64,000 bases of DNA, from contig NHNW01000082.1 of assembly GCA_002786025.1 (NCBI GenBank), positions 1-64,000 on the forward strand, given 5' to 3'. Origin of the DNA: Zasmidium citrigriseum (lineage: Eukaryota; Ascomycota; Dothideomycetes; Mycosphaerellales; Mycosphaerellaceae). The notes under the pieces were generated by a model that was given only the letters and a program-made list of their open reading frames with translations, was not told the origin of the DNA and searched no databases. Below, one piece after another: positions 44,186 to 53,800 of the stretch. Position numbers and translations under genes: made by a program. The stretch's first letter is position 1. Each line of letters opens with the position of its first letter.

Positions 44186-45787
44186 TCACTGCCTCACACG
44201 AAACTGCACCAACGGCCCCTCCTTCATACTCGTAAACGAATCTCTCAACTGAAACTCCTCCCTCCGTTGCCTACCCACCTCCCTGCTCTCCGGATCCCCC
44301 TCCCCCAACCTCGTCCCCGGCGCAAGCCGCATATCATACATATGCACAACCCTCGCAAGCGTAGTCCCCATCTCCGCATACGCCATGCCCTTCCCAATAC
44401 ATCCCCTCGGTCCCACGGAGAACGGGCAGAAAGCAGACTGCGCCAGAGCGGACGTCTCGGCACTGATCCAGCGCTCGGGCTTGAAAGCCCAGGGGCCAGG
44501 GTAGTACGCTGCGTTGTGGTGGATTGTGTAGTGTGGCACGCCGACGACGGTGCCAGCGGGGATTTGGTGCCCGTCGATTTCCATTCCGCCGGCGAGGACT
44601 TCGCGGGGGAGGAGACCGCCGACGGAAGGCGAGAGACGCATTGCCTCGTCGATGCAGGCGCGGAGGTAGGGGAGGCTGGAGAGTGTGGAGCCCATGCGTA
44701 TGTCCTCTGTCTCGATGAACGTGGAGCGAATTTCTTCGTTCAGCTTTGCGAGTTTTTCTGGGTTATGGACAAGGTAGAATATCGCCGCCGTCAGAGCCGT
44801 AGACGTCGTATCCGATCCCGCGATGATGAGGAGATTGCTTTCGCCCCAGAGCTCCGGAGTCGTGAAACCTCGTCCGGTTTCGGGGTCTTTGGCTTTGAGG
44901 AGGTAGTAGAAGAAGTCTTTCCTGTCGACGTCCATGCCCATTTTCGTGCGTTCGGCGGCCTGGGCTTTGCTGTACTGCATGTACCTAGCTCGACCGGCAG
45001 CGATTTTGCGGAAGAAGAGCTTGTCGAGGTGATACTCGTGGATTGGGAGGTACGTTCCGCAGATGAGATGGCGATGGGCGGCGTTTCCAATCAGATCGAT
45101 GGCGAAGCGGTTTACGGGCGATGTCAGCATGCCGAAGGCTTTGCCGAAGCAGAGGTCGCCCATGATGTCGAAGGTGAGGTAGTTGGCTTGGTCCGAGACG
45201 TCGACGGCTTCACTGTAGCCTTTCGATTCGGCGTTCTGGTTTGCGAAGGTCGTCATGCCGGCGAGATTCTGGCAGAACTGGCGTACGTGGGCCAGGATGT
45301 GGTTCTCCATCGATTTGATGGCAGCGTCCGAGAAAGCATGGCTGAGTACTCGTCGTTTCCGGGCGTGGATGGATTTGTCGATCGAGCTGTGGGTGCTGGC
45401 GGAGTCTTTCGTCGCCCAGAATGCTTCGTAGAATTTCGCTTTTTGGACATTCGATTTGAAGCCGTAGATCTCCTTCAATGCGGTGTTGCTGTTGAAGGAC
45501 AGGCTGTTGGGCCCGAATCTGACGACTGGTCCGTACTTCTCGTGACATCGCCAGAACTCCAGATGTCGATCTCCCTTAAGCGCATGATAAGTCTGATGGA
45601 GATCCGTAATCTTCGCCAGAAACGGTCCAGGGTACTTCGCGAGAGGGTGGAAGGAAACGCGATAGACGATAAGGCCAATCGCATAAACCACCAAACTGGC
45701 CGGCAGAAGCGCCAACAGCCCCAACATCGACATGTTTGAGATTCCAGAGAGAGCCATGGCTTCGTGGGGTTGATATTGTTGAAACAC
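44186..45787 (-). CDS. Cytochrome P450 monooxygenase
   Basis: An intronless frame of 533 residues. A membrane anchor lies at about residues 20-42 (MLGLLALLPASLVVYAIGLIVY), followed by the Pro-rich hinge FHPLAKYPGPFLAK. The oxygen-binding I helix reads AGSDTTS, the ExxR motif EAMR, the PERW region FKPERW, and the haem-binding loop FSVGPRGCIGKG with its Cys ligand. Microsomal fungal P450s of this type hydroxylate small hydrophobic metabolites. An in-frame Met before the anchor (MALSG or MSMLG) could also start translation. It lies tail-to-tail with the O-methyltransferase and divergent from the FAD monooxygenase, fitting a shared pathway. Confidence 0.93.
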   Translation of the reverse strand: MFQQYQPHEAMALSGISNMSMLGLLALLPASLVVYAIGLIVYRVSFHPLAKYPGPFLAKITDLHQTYHALKGDRHLEFWRCHEKYGPVVRFGPNSLSFNSNTALKEIYGFKSNVQKAKFYEAFWATKDSASTHSSIDKSIHARKRRVLSHAFSDAAIKSMENHILAHVRQFCQNLAGMTTFANQNAESKGYSEAVDVSDQANYLTFDIMGDLCFGKAFGMLTSPVNRFAIDLIGNAAHRHLICGTYLPIHEYHLDKLFFRKIAAGRARYMQYSKAQAAERTKMGMDVDRKDFFYYLLKAKDPETGRGFTTPELWGESNLLIIAGSDTTSTALTAAIFYLVHNPEKLAKLNEEIRSTFIETEDIRMGSTLSSLPYLRACIDEAMRLSPSVGGLLPREVLAGGMEIDGHQIPAGTVVGVPHYTIHHNAAYYPGPWAFKPERWISAETSALAQSAFCPFSVGPRGCIGKGMAYAEMGTTLARVVHMYDMRLAPGTRLGEGDPESREVGRQRREEFQLRDSFTSMKEGPLVQFRVRQ

Positions 45788-46368
45788 AAAGAAACAGCTG
45801 ACCTACCTGGGCTCTGCCATCTTTATGGCAGCTTTGTGCTTAAGCCGAGCACTCATAAACATCGGTAGATGATGAGACGGCTATGGGCGGTTAGATGGCT
45901 GTATTACGACAGGAGCTGACTGGCATATAAGTAGCGTCGGTTTACCTGGAGATGGAGGTGAGATTGACGTGGGAAGGAAAGGAGGAGGTTGCGCTGGCCA
46001 ATCAAAGGGATGATGACTGATGCTGCTTAAGCCGACGGTAGCCGCGCCTGGCAGGTTGTTCTTACTGCTTCTCTCTTCCTCTCGTCAACTTTGAGACAGC
46101 CTCCATGTGTAGGGTACCTCCATTATCTTGATCGAAATTGGGCTCTTTGGTCATTCTTTTGATGCATCAGTGTCGAAACACAGCTTACGAGATGTGGAAC
46201 CTTTGTATCGGTCGTCTATGCACGCCACCTCGAAGGCGGGCTGCTAGTTGGACTGCAAGCTACAGCTAAGTATAGCTCTCAATGTCTAGTCTCTGTTGTC
46301 TTTCGTACTGTGTACGATCTCATCTGTAAGGTTCTGCTTTCAACCCTGCCTTCAATGAATTTGAGAAG
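45788..46368. promoter_or_regulatory. Divergent promoter between P450 and FAD monooxygenase
   Basis: About 580 bases between the two divergent starts, with no open frame of note. By position it should carry the regulatory sites for both genes. I did not identify a specific factor site with confidence. Confidence 0.45.
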
Positions 46369-47800
46369 ATGGGAGACCGGCAAAGCAACGAGAAAATCCA
46401 TGTCATCATCATTGGCGCTGGTATGCATCACAAACCTGCCGGTCCTGTTGAGACGACGCTGAATAGAGAATAACAGGCATCAGTGGCCTGCTACTCGCAC
46501 AAGGTCTGAAGAAACGCGGCATCTCCTTCGAGATCTTTGAGCAAGAGGAATCAGCTGCACACTATCGAGCTCGAGAATGGTAGAGACGGCTTCCTTAAGA
46601 CAGAAGCCCCCTCGCTGACGACGGTAGGGGAATGTCAATCCAATGGGCATTGCCCATGCTTCCGAGCCTCTTGCCCGGTGACCTCATGAGCCGGCTCCAG
46701 GAGGTCTCGGTGGACCCTCACTATGTCTTTCCGAAGACGGGGAACTCGATGCCTGTCTACGATGCTTCCAACGGAGAGTTGCTGAAGGTCGTTCTGGCCA
46801 GATTAAAATCGCCCCCGATACCCAGCTAAATTGTGTACAGAACATTCCATTGGTCGAGATGATCCGAGTCTCCAGGCGCAAAATGCGAGCTCTCTGCGCT
46901 GAGGGAATCAACGTTCAGGTGCGACTCTTCGGACTGTTGGAGTATTCTGAGAAGCTGATCTAGGCGAGACAGTACGGCAAAGAATTTCGAACTCTTCGCA
47001 CACTCGAAGACGAGCCATCGATTACCGCCCACTTCCTCGACAACACCTCCGCAACCGGAACAGTCATCATCGCAGCAGATGGCGCAAACTCAGACGTTCG
47101 TCAAGCGATCTTTGCAGCCGGCCAAGGAGCGGCTCAACAAATCCCCTACGGCGGCGTGAATATGCACGTCCAGTATCAAAACGCAGACACCGCAGCCTTC
47201 GTCCGCAAATCCTTGAGTCCAATTCAATGTATAAATGTTCACCCTAAGGGCTACTGGCTTTGGATGAGTGTTCAAGATGTTCCAGATCCTGAGAAACCGG
47301 AAGGCTGGACGTTTCAACTGCAGTGGACTTGGAAGCTGGCTCCTGAGACTGCACCGCTTGCCGAGCTTAATCTGGAGAGACTGAAGGCAGAGGCCGATGT
47401 CTCATTTGAGGAGCCGTTCAAGACGGCCTGGGCGAAGATTCCGGACGACACAAAGGTGCCGGCGAACAAAATCTCCGTTTGGCCACCACAGCCTATCTCA
47501 GAAGAAATCTTCCGAGGCAAAGTCGCTCTGCTCGGCGATGCTGCCCATGCGATGTCTTTTCACCGCGGCCAGGGGATGAATCATGGAATTGCCGATGCGG
47601 TGAAGATGGTTGAAATGCTGACAAGCGTTGACGAGGGAACGATGACAATGAAATATGCATTGAGGGAGTACGAAGAAGAGATGATCAAGCGAGCAGGGGA
47701 GGAAGTCGCTGTGAGCAAAATGAATACTGAGATGATGCATGACTGGGAAAGGCTGATGCAAAGTCCATTCATGCAAAGAGGAGGAGATATAAACAAGTGA
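46369..47800 (+). CDS. FAD-dependent aromatic-type monooxygenase
   Basis: Five exons join with correct phase: 46369-46420, 46477-46579, 46628-46787, 46841-46918 and 46973-47800, giving 406 residues. The FAD Rossmann motif is VIIIGAG|ISGLLLAQGL across the first join. IRVSRRKMRALCAEGI lies in the middle, the AADGANSDVRQA motif (GD-type NADPH/FAD contact) follows, and ALLGDAAHAMSFHRGQGMNHGI near the C-terminus contacts the FAD ribityl chain. These flavoproteins hydroxylate or epoxidise aromatic and polyketide substrates. Donors are partly weak (GTAGAG, GTCGTT, GTGCGA), so annotation programs may miss the first exons. Restoring all of them gives an intact, family-length protein, so I do not call it a pseudogene. 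Confidence 0.8.
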
Positions 47801-47998
47801 ATGGGCACTCAAGACGGAGGAGTAGCACAACGCCAGAGTATGAGATGTCATCGACAGGCAATTCAGGCTTCGATGTGAGCTTCCTTGGGCCAGCAGTCCG
47901 GCAATAAAGCTCATGACCCCTCCTTATACCCTTACTGAAGACGAACTTCATCCCACTCCAAACACATCATCATCATCAAACTCTGCATCGCATTGAAA
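47801..47998. other. Short intergenic spacer
   Basis: About 200 bases between the FAD monooxygenase and the short-chain dehydrogenase, both plus strand. It presumably contains the promoter of the latter. Confidence 0.35.
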
Positions 47999-49076
47999 AT
48001 GCCGAATTCCAAAGACAAGCTCAATGGTAAACAGGTCCTCGTTGTCGGTGGGACATCTGGGTACGAGGCTCTTCTCCCCAAGACAGACCATGACTTGCCC
48101 ACAGAAGCTAATCAATCAACTCCAAGTATCGGCGCCGGAGCCGCAGCTGCACTCCTCGAGCATGGCGCCCACGTTATGATCATATTCTCATCTGAAGAGA
48201 AGCTCCAGGCCGCACTGTTGAATTTCAGCCACCCAAACGTCAAAGGCGAAGTCGGCAACGTCCGCGACGAAGAGAGCTACACAGCTCTCCTCCGCCGTCT
48301 CGCTCCTTTCGATCATGTAATCTACTCGAGCGTAGATAAGATCATCAGAGTTGCTATCGCGGAGGCAGATCTCGAGGAAGCGAAGTACTACTTTGGTGTC
48401 AAGTTTTGGGGCGCCGCGATGACGGGGAAAGGCAAGTCTGATCTGTCCCTACTTCTGGAAGGATGAGGACTTATGGTCCTCGTAGTGGTGTCAAAGCACG
48501 ACATCATCCGTCCAGGCGGCTCCTTAACATTGACTTCCGGCACGGGAGCCATGAGACCCGGCTCAACGGCATCGATTGGGGGTTCGTTGAATGCTGGACT
48601 TTTTACGATGACGCAGGGTTTAGCGAATGAATTGGCAAGTAAAAAGATTCGTGTGAACTGTAAGTGTTGAGTGGCTATCAGAGGTCGATGTCGCTTAACA
48701 TGGACAGGCGTTGTCCCTGGTATGGTCAAGACGAAGCTCTGGGATAAGATGGGGCAGTCCAAAGAACAGCAGGGCGAAACTTTCGAAAAGTTCTCCAAGA
48801 CTCTGCCGGTGGGGTTTGTGGCGACGCCTGAGGATGTGAGTAGACCCCCGTTGTTGATAGCGTTGGGACGGAAAGCTGATGTGCTAGTAGATTGCGGAGG
48901 CCTATCTGTATTGTGTGAGTATACTTGCTTCTTGGAGGTGGTGATCTTACTGATGAAACTGTAGGTCCGAGCAGATTACGCCAATGGATCGCTCATTACA
49001 ATTGATGGAGGTGAGTGGGAGACTGCTTGTTGTTAGAGCGTATTATCCTAATGTTCCATCAGGCGGCGTGCTATGA
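47999..49076 (+). CDS. Short-chain dehydrogenase/reductase, seven exons
   Basis: Exons 47999-48060, 48127-48431, 48486-48659, 48708-48835, 48891-48914, 48965-49010 and 49063-49076 keep frame throughout and give 250 residues. The NAD(P) site VVGGTSG|IGAGAAAALLEHGAHV is made by the first join. LTLTSGTGAMRPG has the conserved Ser strand, and NCVVPGMVKTKLW and the terminal ITIDGGGVL are typical. The second intron appears to use a GC donor (AAAG|GCAAGT). The usual Tyr-x3-Lys pair is not visible: the region reads SIGGSLNAGLFTM, as in a subgroup of short-chain dehydrogenases that lacks it. Last of the four tailoring-type genes here. Reaction unknown. Confidence 0.8.
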
Positions 49077-49230
49077 GTAGAGTTTTGAACAATGTCAGTT
49101 CAAGACAACCGAGACGTGTTAGCCCAGGAGTTCGATAAGTCGCAGCCAACAACGTTGAGCACTTACCGTCTTCCTTCTCATGGAGCAGGGAGCGCCTGTC
49201 TCCATAGACCTTCAATCTAATCAGCAGACC
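49077..49230. other. Convergent intergenic
   Basis: About 150 bases between the converging short-chain dehydrogenase and the kinase pseudogene. Nothing recognised. Confidence 0.35.
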
Positions 49231-50501
49231 TCACTCTGCCATCAACCACTCATCCCTCAACAACTCCGCCGCCGTCTCCCTCTTCTCCGGCTCCCAGCAC
49301 AACACTTTCTGCATAAAAGCCAGAAAAGCCTCCTTTTCACCTCCCTGAAGCCGTGTCTCCAAAGCCTCCATTGAGAGCTCGGGAATCTTCACGGAAGAAT
49401 CTTTCAAGCTCCCGTCAGTGTCGAAATACTCCCACGACCTCTCACTCCGCCGTAGGAACTCCAAAGGCGGAGGTCCGAGACTGGCGATCATCTCTGCCAG
49501 GTGATAGATGTTTGATTGTTCATTCTGAGGTCCGCGAGCAGTGAAGAGCTGGGATTTGGAGGAGAGGTCCCATGTCTGCCATCAAGATCAAGTTAGTAAA
49601 ACGTCGACCTTCAGCTCGATAGGGAACCCTACCATGACGCCAACATTCCAAATATCAACCGGGTACGACCACGGCATCCCCAAAATCACCTCCGGAGCCC
49701 GGTCGGTAGACATAAGGCTGAATATCATCCGTATACCCCACCTTCCCGAACCTCGCCTCACCAAAGTCACACAACACCGGCGGTCCAGTTTTCTTTGGGA
49801 TGCGCAATCCTCTAGATCCGTAGATAATGTGGCCATCATCAACTTTCCTCGGGCTGGGATGGGACATCTCGTTGGCTTCGAAGTCTTCCCAAACACCGTC
49901 GTCTTCGATGCGGAAGTGGACAGAGAAAGCCTCTCCCCTCTCCAAATCGAAAAATATCGAACACCTCTCTCACAAGCAAACCGCCCTGATGAGCCGTGCT
50001 CATGGCATTGAGTCGTTTATACGCCGTGATTTCCCTTCTCGCTGAAGGACTGTTTCAATCGCAGACTTTCAAGCTGACAAACTGCTCATCCCTACACCAG
50101 TGATCATCAGCTTTCAACAGCGAGGATGGTTTAGAATGGAAACGGTACCTCAAATCCCTCCCCAACCACACCGTCGAACTCGTCCCATACCCCAACTTCC
50201 CTATTACTCGATACCTCTTGCCGAGAACCTCTCCGATGCGTACAGGGTAGAAAGTCTGAGGGGAGTACCAAGGCCAGTTCTCTTCTTCAAGCTTCGTATC
50301 CTTGGGAAGGAGATTGATCGAGGAATCATGTCTCTTCTTTAGCGACCAAGCTAAAGGTTGGACTCGGCAACGTGTACCTCGCTTGTTGACGTAGTGGAAT
50401 GTTCGTGAGACCAAGGAGATAGCGTTTCGTCTCACGAGGCTCATACCGATGAAATCAAGTTGTCGCGAGGAGGGAAGGCAGGAGGTGAAGTTCACTCTCA
50501 A
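49231..50501 (-). pseudogene. SRPK-like Ser/Thr protein kinase pseudogene
   Basis: The 5' part (exon 50149-50501) has the Gly-rich loop [16 protein letters not shown]; after a 57-base intron comes FVSLKVC with the ATP-site Lys. Then three lesions appear. (1) A TGA at 50055-50057 interrupts an otherwise continuous frame. (2) After EVFDIF (about 49950) sequence jumps to VHFRIEDDGVWEDFEANE; the whole segment with the catalytic His-x-Asp-x-Lys-x-x-Asn loop is missing. (3) A four-base tandem duplication (CGGTCGGT on the plus strand, 49700-49707) shifts the frame inside the APE region. The rest, PRKVDDGHIIY, VLCDFGEARFG, VILGMPWSYPVDIWNVGVM and the C-lobe to 49231, is well kept and follows the SRPK (SR-protein kinase) pattern. 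Confidence 0.8.
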
Positions 50502-50864
50502 GTCAACTAGCGCGGCGCTTAAAATGCACAGACCAACAATAACAACTCATCTCATACCGAACCCAACAGCATCAGCAGCAGTGATAGCGGCATTGGGTAT
50601 ATATATCTACAGACAGTCCAAAGAGGAAGAACAACCAATACACTAACAGTAAACAGCGAACGCCTTCGTCGTTCTCTTTCCACCGACAGTCAGAACAGAC
50701 ATTAAGCACCACATGCGCCTTTCCATTCCATCCCATCCAGGAAGAAGTACCACAAAGTCCCGTTCCTCCTTTTAGTTCTTGGTCAGTCATAGACATGAGA
50801 ATATCAATACTCTTTTCAAACAAAACAAAACAAAAAGCGCACAAAAACGATCGACGTTCTTTCA
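50502..50864. other. Intergenic
   Basis: About 360 bases between the kinase pseudogene start and the stop of the Kelch gene. Nothing recognised. Confidence 0.35.
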
Positions 50865-53800
50865 TCACATCCCTCCGCCAATACCAGTTGTGGTGGCCGT
50901 GGGCGTAGGCATATCGTCGCGACTTGTCCTCGCGCTGCGCTCATCCCCACTCTTCCCCTCTCGAGTTCCCGGGCGCGTGTCATCTTCATCATCGAGCTCC
51001 AGTCCTCGCCTCCAATCCGCAAGACCGCCGACGCCAGGGCCCGAGCCAGCCGGGTGCGTGGCGGACGTCGGGGTGCGTTCGAAGTCGAAGCGGTCGGAGA
51101 GGCGATAGTTCTTGTTCGTTGTCTCCCAATGCGTGCGCAGAGCGTCGAGTTCGCTGGCGAGGGAGTCCAGGGCCATGGAGTTGCGGTGGTCGTGGCCGCC
51201 GGCCGATTCGGGTTGTCCGCTCGCGGAGTAGTTGCTATCTCCTCCTGTGGACACGTTCCGGCTGTGGCCCTTGGCTTGGCTGGAGCCGACGCTGGCTTCG
51301 CTGACGCCGCTGGGGGCGCGTTGGTGGCCGCCGGTGGTGCCGTTCATGATGGGGGTGTTGCTGGTGGACATGCGGGACTGGCGGCGGTAGTTGTCCACGC
51401 TGTGCTCGACTTGGTCGAGTAGGAGTTGGACCTTGTTCTCCGCGTCTCGCGCACGCTCTTCGAGGAGGGTGTTCTCCTTTTGTAAACGGTCGATATCGTT
51501 GCGCGACTGCGAGAATGATGACTGCAGCGTAGTCAAGTCATTCTGCGCCGATGTGTGCGAGCTCTTGGCCTGCTGGAGCTCAGTCTCCGTGGAGGACAAC
51601 TGCTGCTGCATCGTCGTAATCCTCTCTTCCAACTTGGAAACCGAGCTTTGCAGGCTCGATTGTGTTGTTTCAAACTCCTGCTTCATCTTCTGGCGCTCGG
51701 CTTCCCAATCAGCCGACGAAGGCTCAGGCGTATTACGCTTGTCCGTCTCAGCATCCTCTTTCGCCTTGTCCAGCTTCTTCTTCAGCTCGCCGTTCTCGTT
51801 CTTCACTCGCTGCAGCTCCTGCTTCATCTTGGACAACATCTTCTCCGTGCCGCGGAGGTACTTAACCGCCGCTTGATGGTCATTGTCGAGAGCAGTCAAC
51901 TTCTCCTCGTACTCGCGCTTCATCTTCTCGCCGCGCTCGTTGATCTCTTCGTACTGCACCTTGAGCTCTTCCTGGTTCTTGATGTTAGTCTCCAGCTGCT
52001 GCTCAAGTTCGCGCACACGTTGGAGGTCCGGCGTGCTGAATCGCTGCTGCATGCTTGGCGAGTCCAGGGCTCTTGATCGTCGCTTTTCAGAGACATTGAT
52101 ACCACGCTCGCCAAGGACCTCCTTTAGCGATGCATGTTGTACTGAGAGCGCGTTAGTCTCCAGCATGTGCCTCTCGAGCTTCTGTTCGAGCTCCGCCTTC
52201 TCGCTGCCGAGAGATTGGTTCTCCCGCATCGTGGCTTGCAGTTGCTTCCTGATGGACAAGCCCTCGCGACTGGCTTGCTCCTGATAGGCTTCCAAACCGG
52301 CGATACGCTCTTCAGCACGGCGAAGCTTCTCAGACGCAGCATCTGCAGCGGCTTGGTTCTGTCGGACCAGGGCGTTCGCAGATTCGACCTGTCTCTGAAG
52401 GACCGCAAGACGCTCGTCGTTAGCAGCTGGCGCACTGACGTCTCGCTCCGAGACCTTGCCAAGACCAGCGAGAACAGCTTCGCGATGGGTGCGGGCTTCT
52501 TGCGCGTGCTTCTGCGCAAGTTCTTCAGCATCCATCAATCGGCGGTTTGCGCTTTCCAGTTCGCTGAGACGGTCGTCATGCTGGGACTTGAGGTCGCGGA
52601 GATTCTTCTCCATTGTAGTCTTCGCGCTGCGCTCCTCTTCCAGCTTCCTCTCCAGCAAGTCGGCCTTTTCAGTCGATGCCGTGACCGCTTCGCGTAATGA
52701 GACAAGTATAGTCGAATGGCTCTGTCCATCACCAGAGACATCCTCGAGTTTTCGGCTCAGCTCATCCTTGTCGACAGTGAGGAGTTGATGTTGCGCCAGA
52801 ATCTCGGCGTGGTTCGCAGATGCTTCTCTCGCCGCTTTCTGCGCCTCGTGAAGTTCGTTGCGTAAACTCTCAACCTCTGCGCTGTGCTGTTGTCGATACG
52901 AATCCAGTTCAGCAACTCGCTTCTGTGCTGCTGTTGCGGTGTCCTCGGCCAGCTCCCGCGCATTCTTCTCGGCTTCCACCTCTTGAATGAGCGTATCAAT
53001 GCGTTTGCTCAGCTCGGTTTGGGCTTCCAACGATGAAGCAAGGCGTCGGCTGATGTCGTTGCTTCGATCAATACTTCTGCCCTCGCCATCTGGTCGTGGG
53101 CTGCCCTGTCCAGCCAGCTTGGCCTTGGCGAAGACCGCCTCGTTGATCGCAGTGTCACGCTGCTTCTCGATCTCGGCGATTCGTTCGGCCGCATTCTTAC
53201 TCTGCTCGTCAATCGTCTCTTGGACCTTGGCAAGCTCTGCGCGCATCTTGAGGAGAGCTTCAATCAAAGGCCGGTCGTCATCGTTGAAGCTCTCGTTGGC
53301 ACGCTCATCGAAGACCGGTGATTCTGCCGCTCGAGACGCGTATCCAGCTTTTCGTGCAAGCGCCAGCTCTGAAGCATACCAAGCGTTCTGCTTCTTCGCT
53401 TGTTCGAGTTCCCGCGCCATCTCGTCGTATTGCTGATTGAATGCAGGTGATGATCCGATGCCAGAGTCTTGCGGTCCATCCTCTTCAGACATCTTCCTGA
53501 CTTTTGACATTGGCTCCTGCGTGTCAACAGATGCGCGCGGCGTTTCATCGTATCGATCCTGGCGGTTTCGGCTATCCTGCGTTCGCGACGAAGTTCGCTC
53601 GTAAGGTTGGGGTGGCTGCGCTTGTTGCGATGGCTGGTATGTTTCAGGTTTCGTCGAAGTCTGCTCCTGCTTCTCCTCGTAATAGCCGGGCTCGGGATCG
53701 AATGACGGTGATGTGGGCATGTTTCGAAGTGTTGGGGAGTTCCGTGCGCCTTCTGATGCCGCAATGTTATTGCTGTCGAATCGCTGCGGTCTCTCATTCT

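Noticed and set aside
44165..45739. 524-codon plus-strand frame
   Set aside because: Antisense to the cytochrome P450, which has all its diagnostic motifs on the other strand.
46369..46972. FAD monooxygenase as a pseudogene with stops near its 5' end
   Set aside because: Four introns with valid GT-AG ends remove every stop and restore the family sequence in phase.
42902..49076. A complete secondary-metabolite cluster
   Set aside because: Only tailoring-type genes are present; no core synthase, pathway transcription factor or dedicated transporter lies adjacent, so I report it only as a candidate group.
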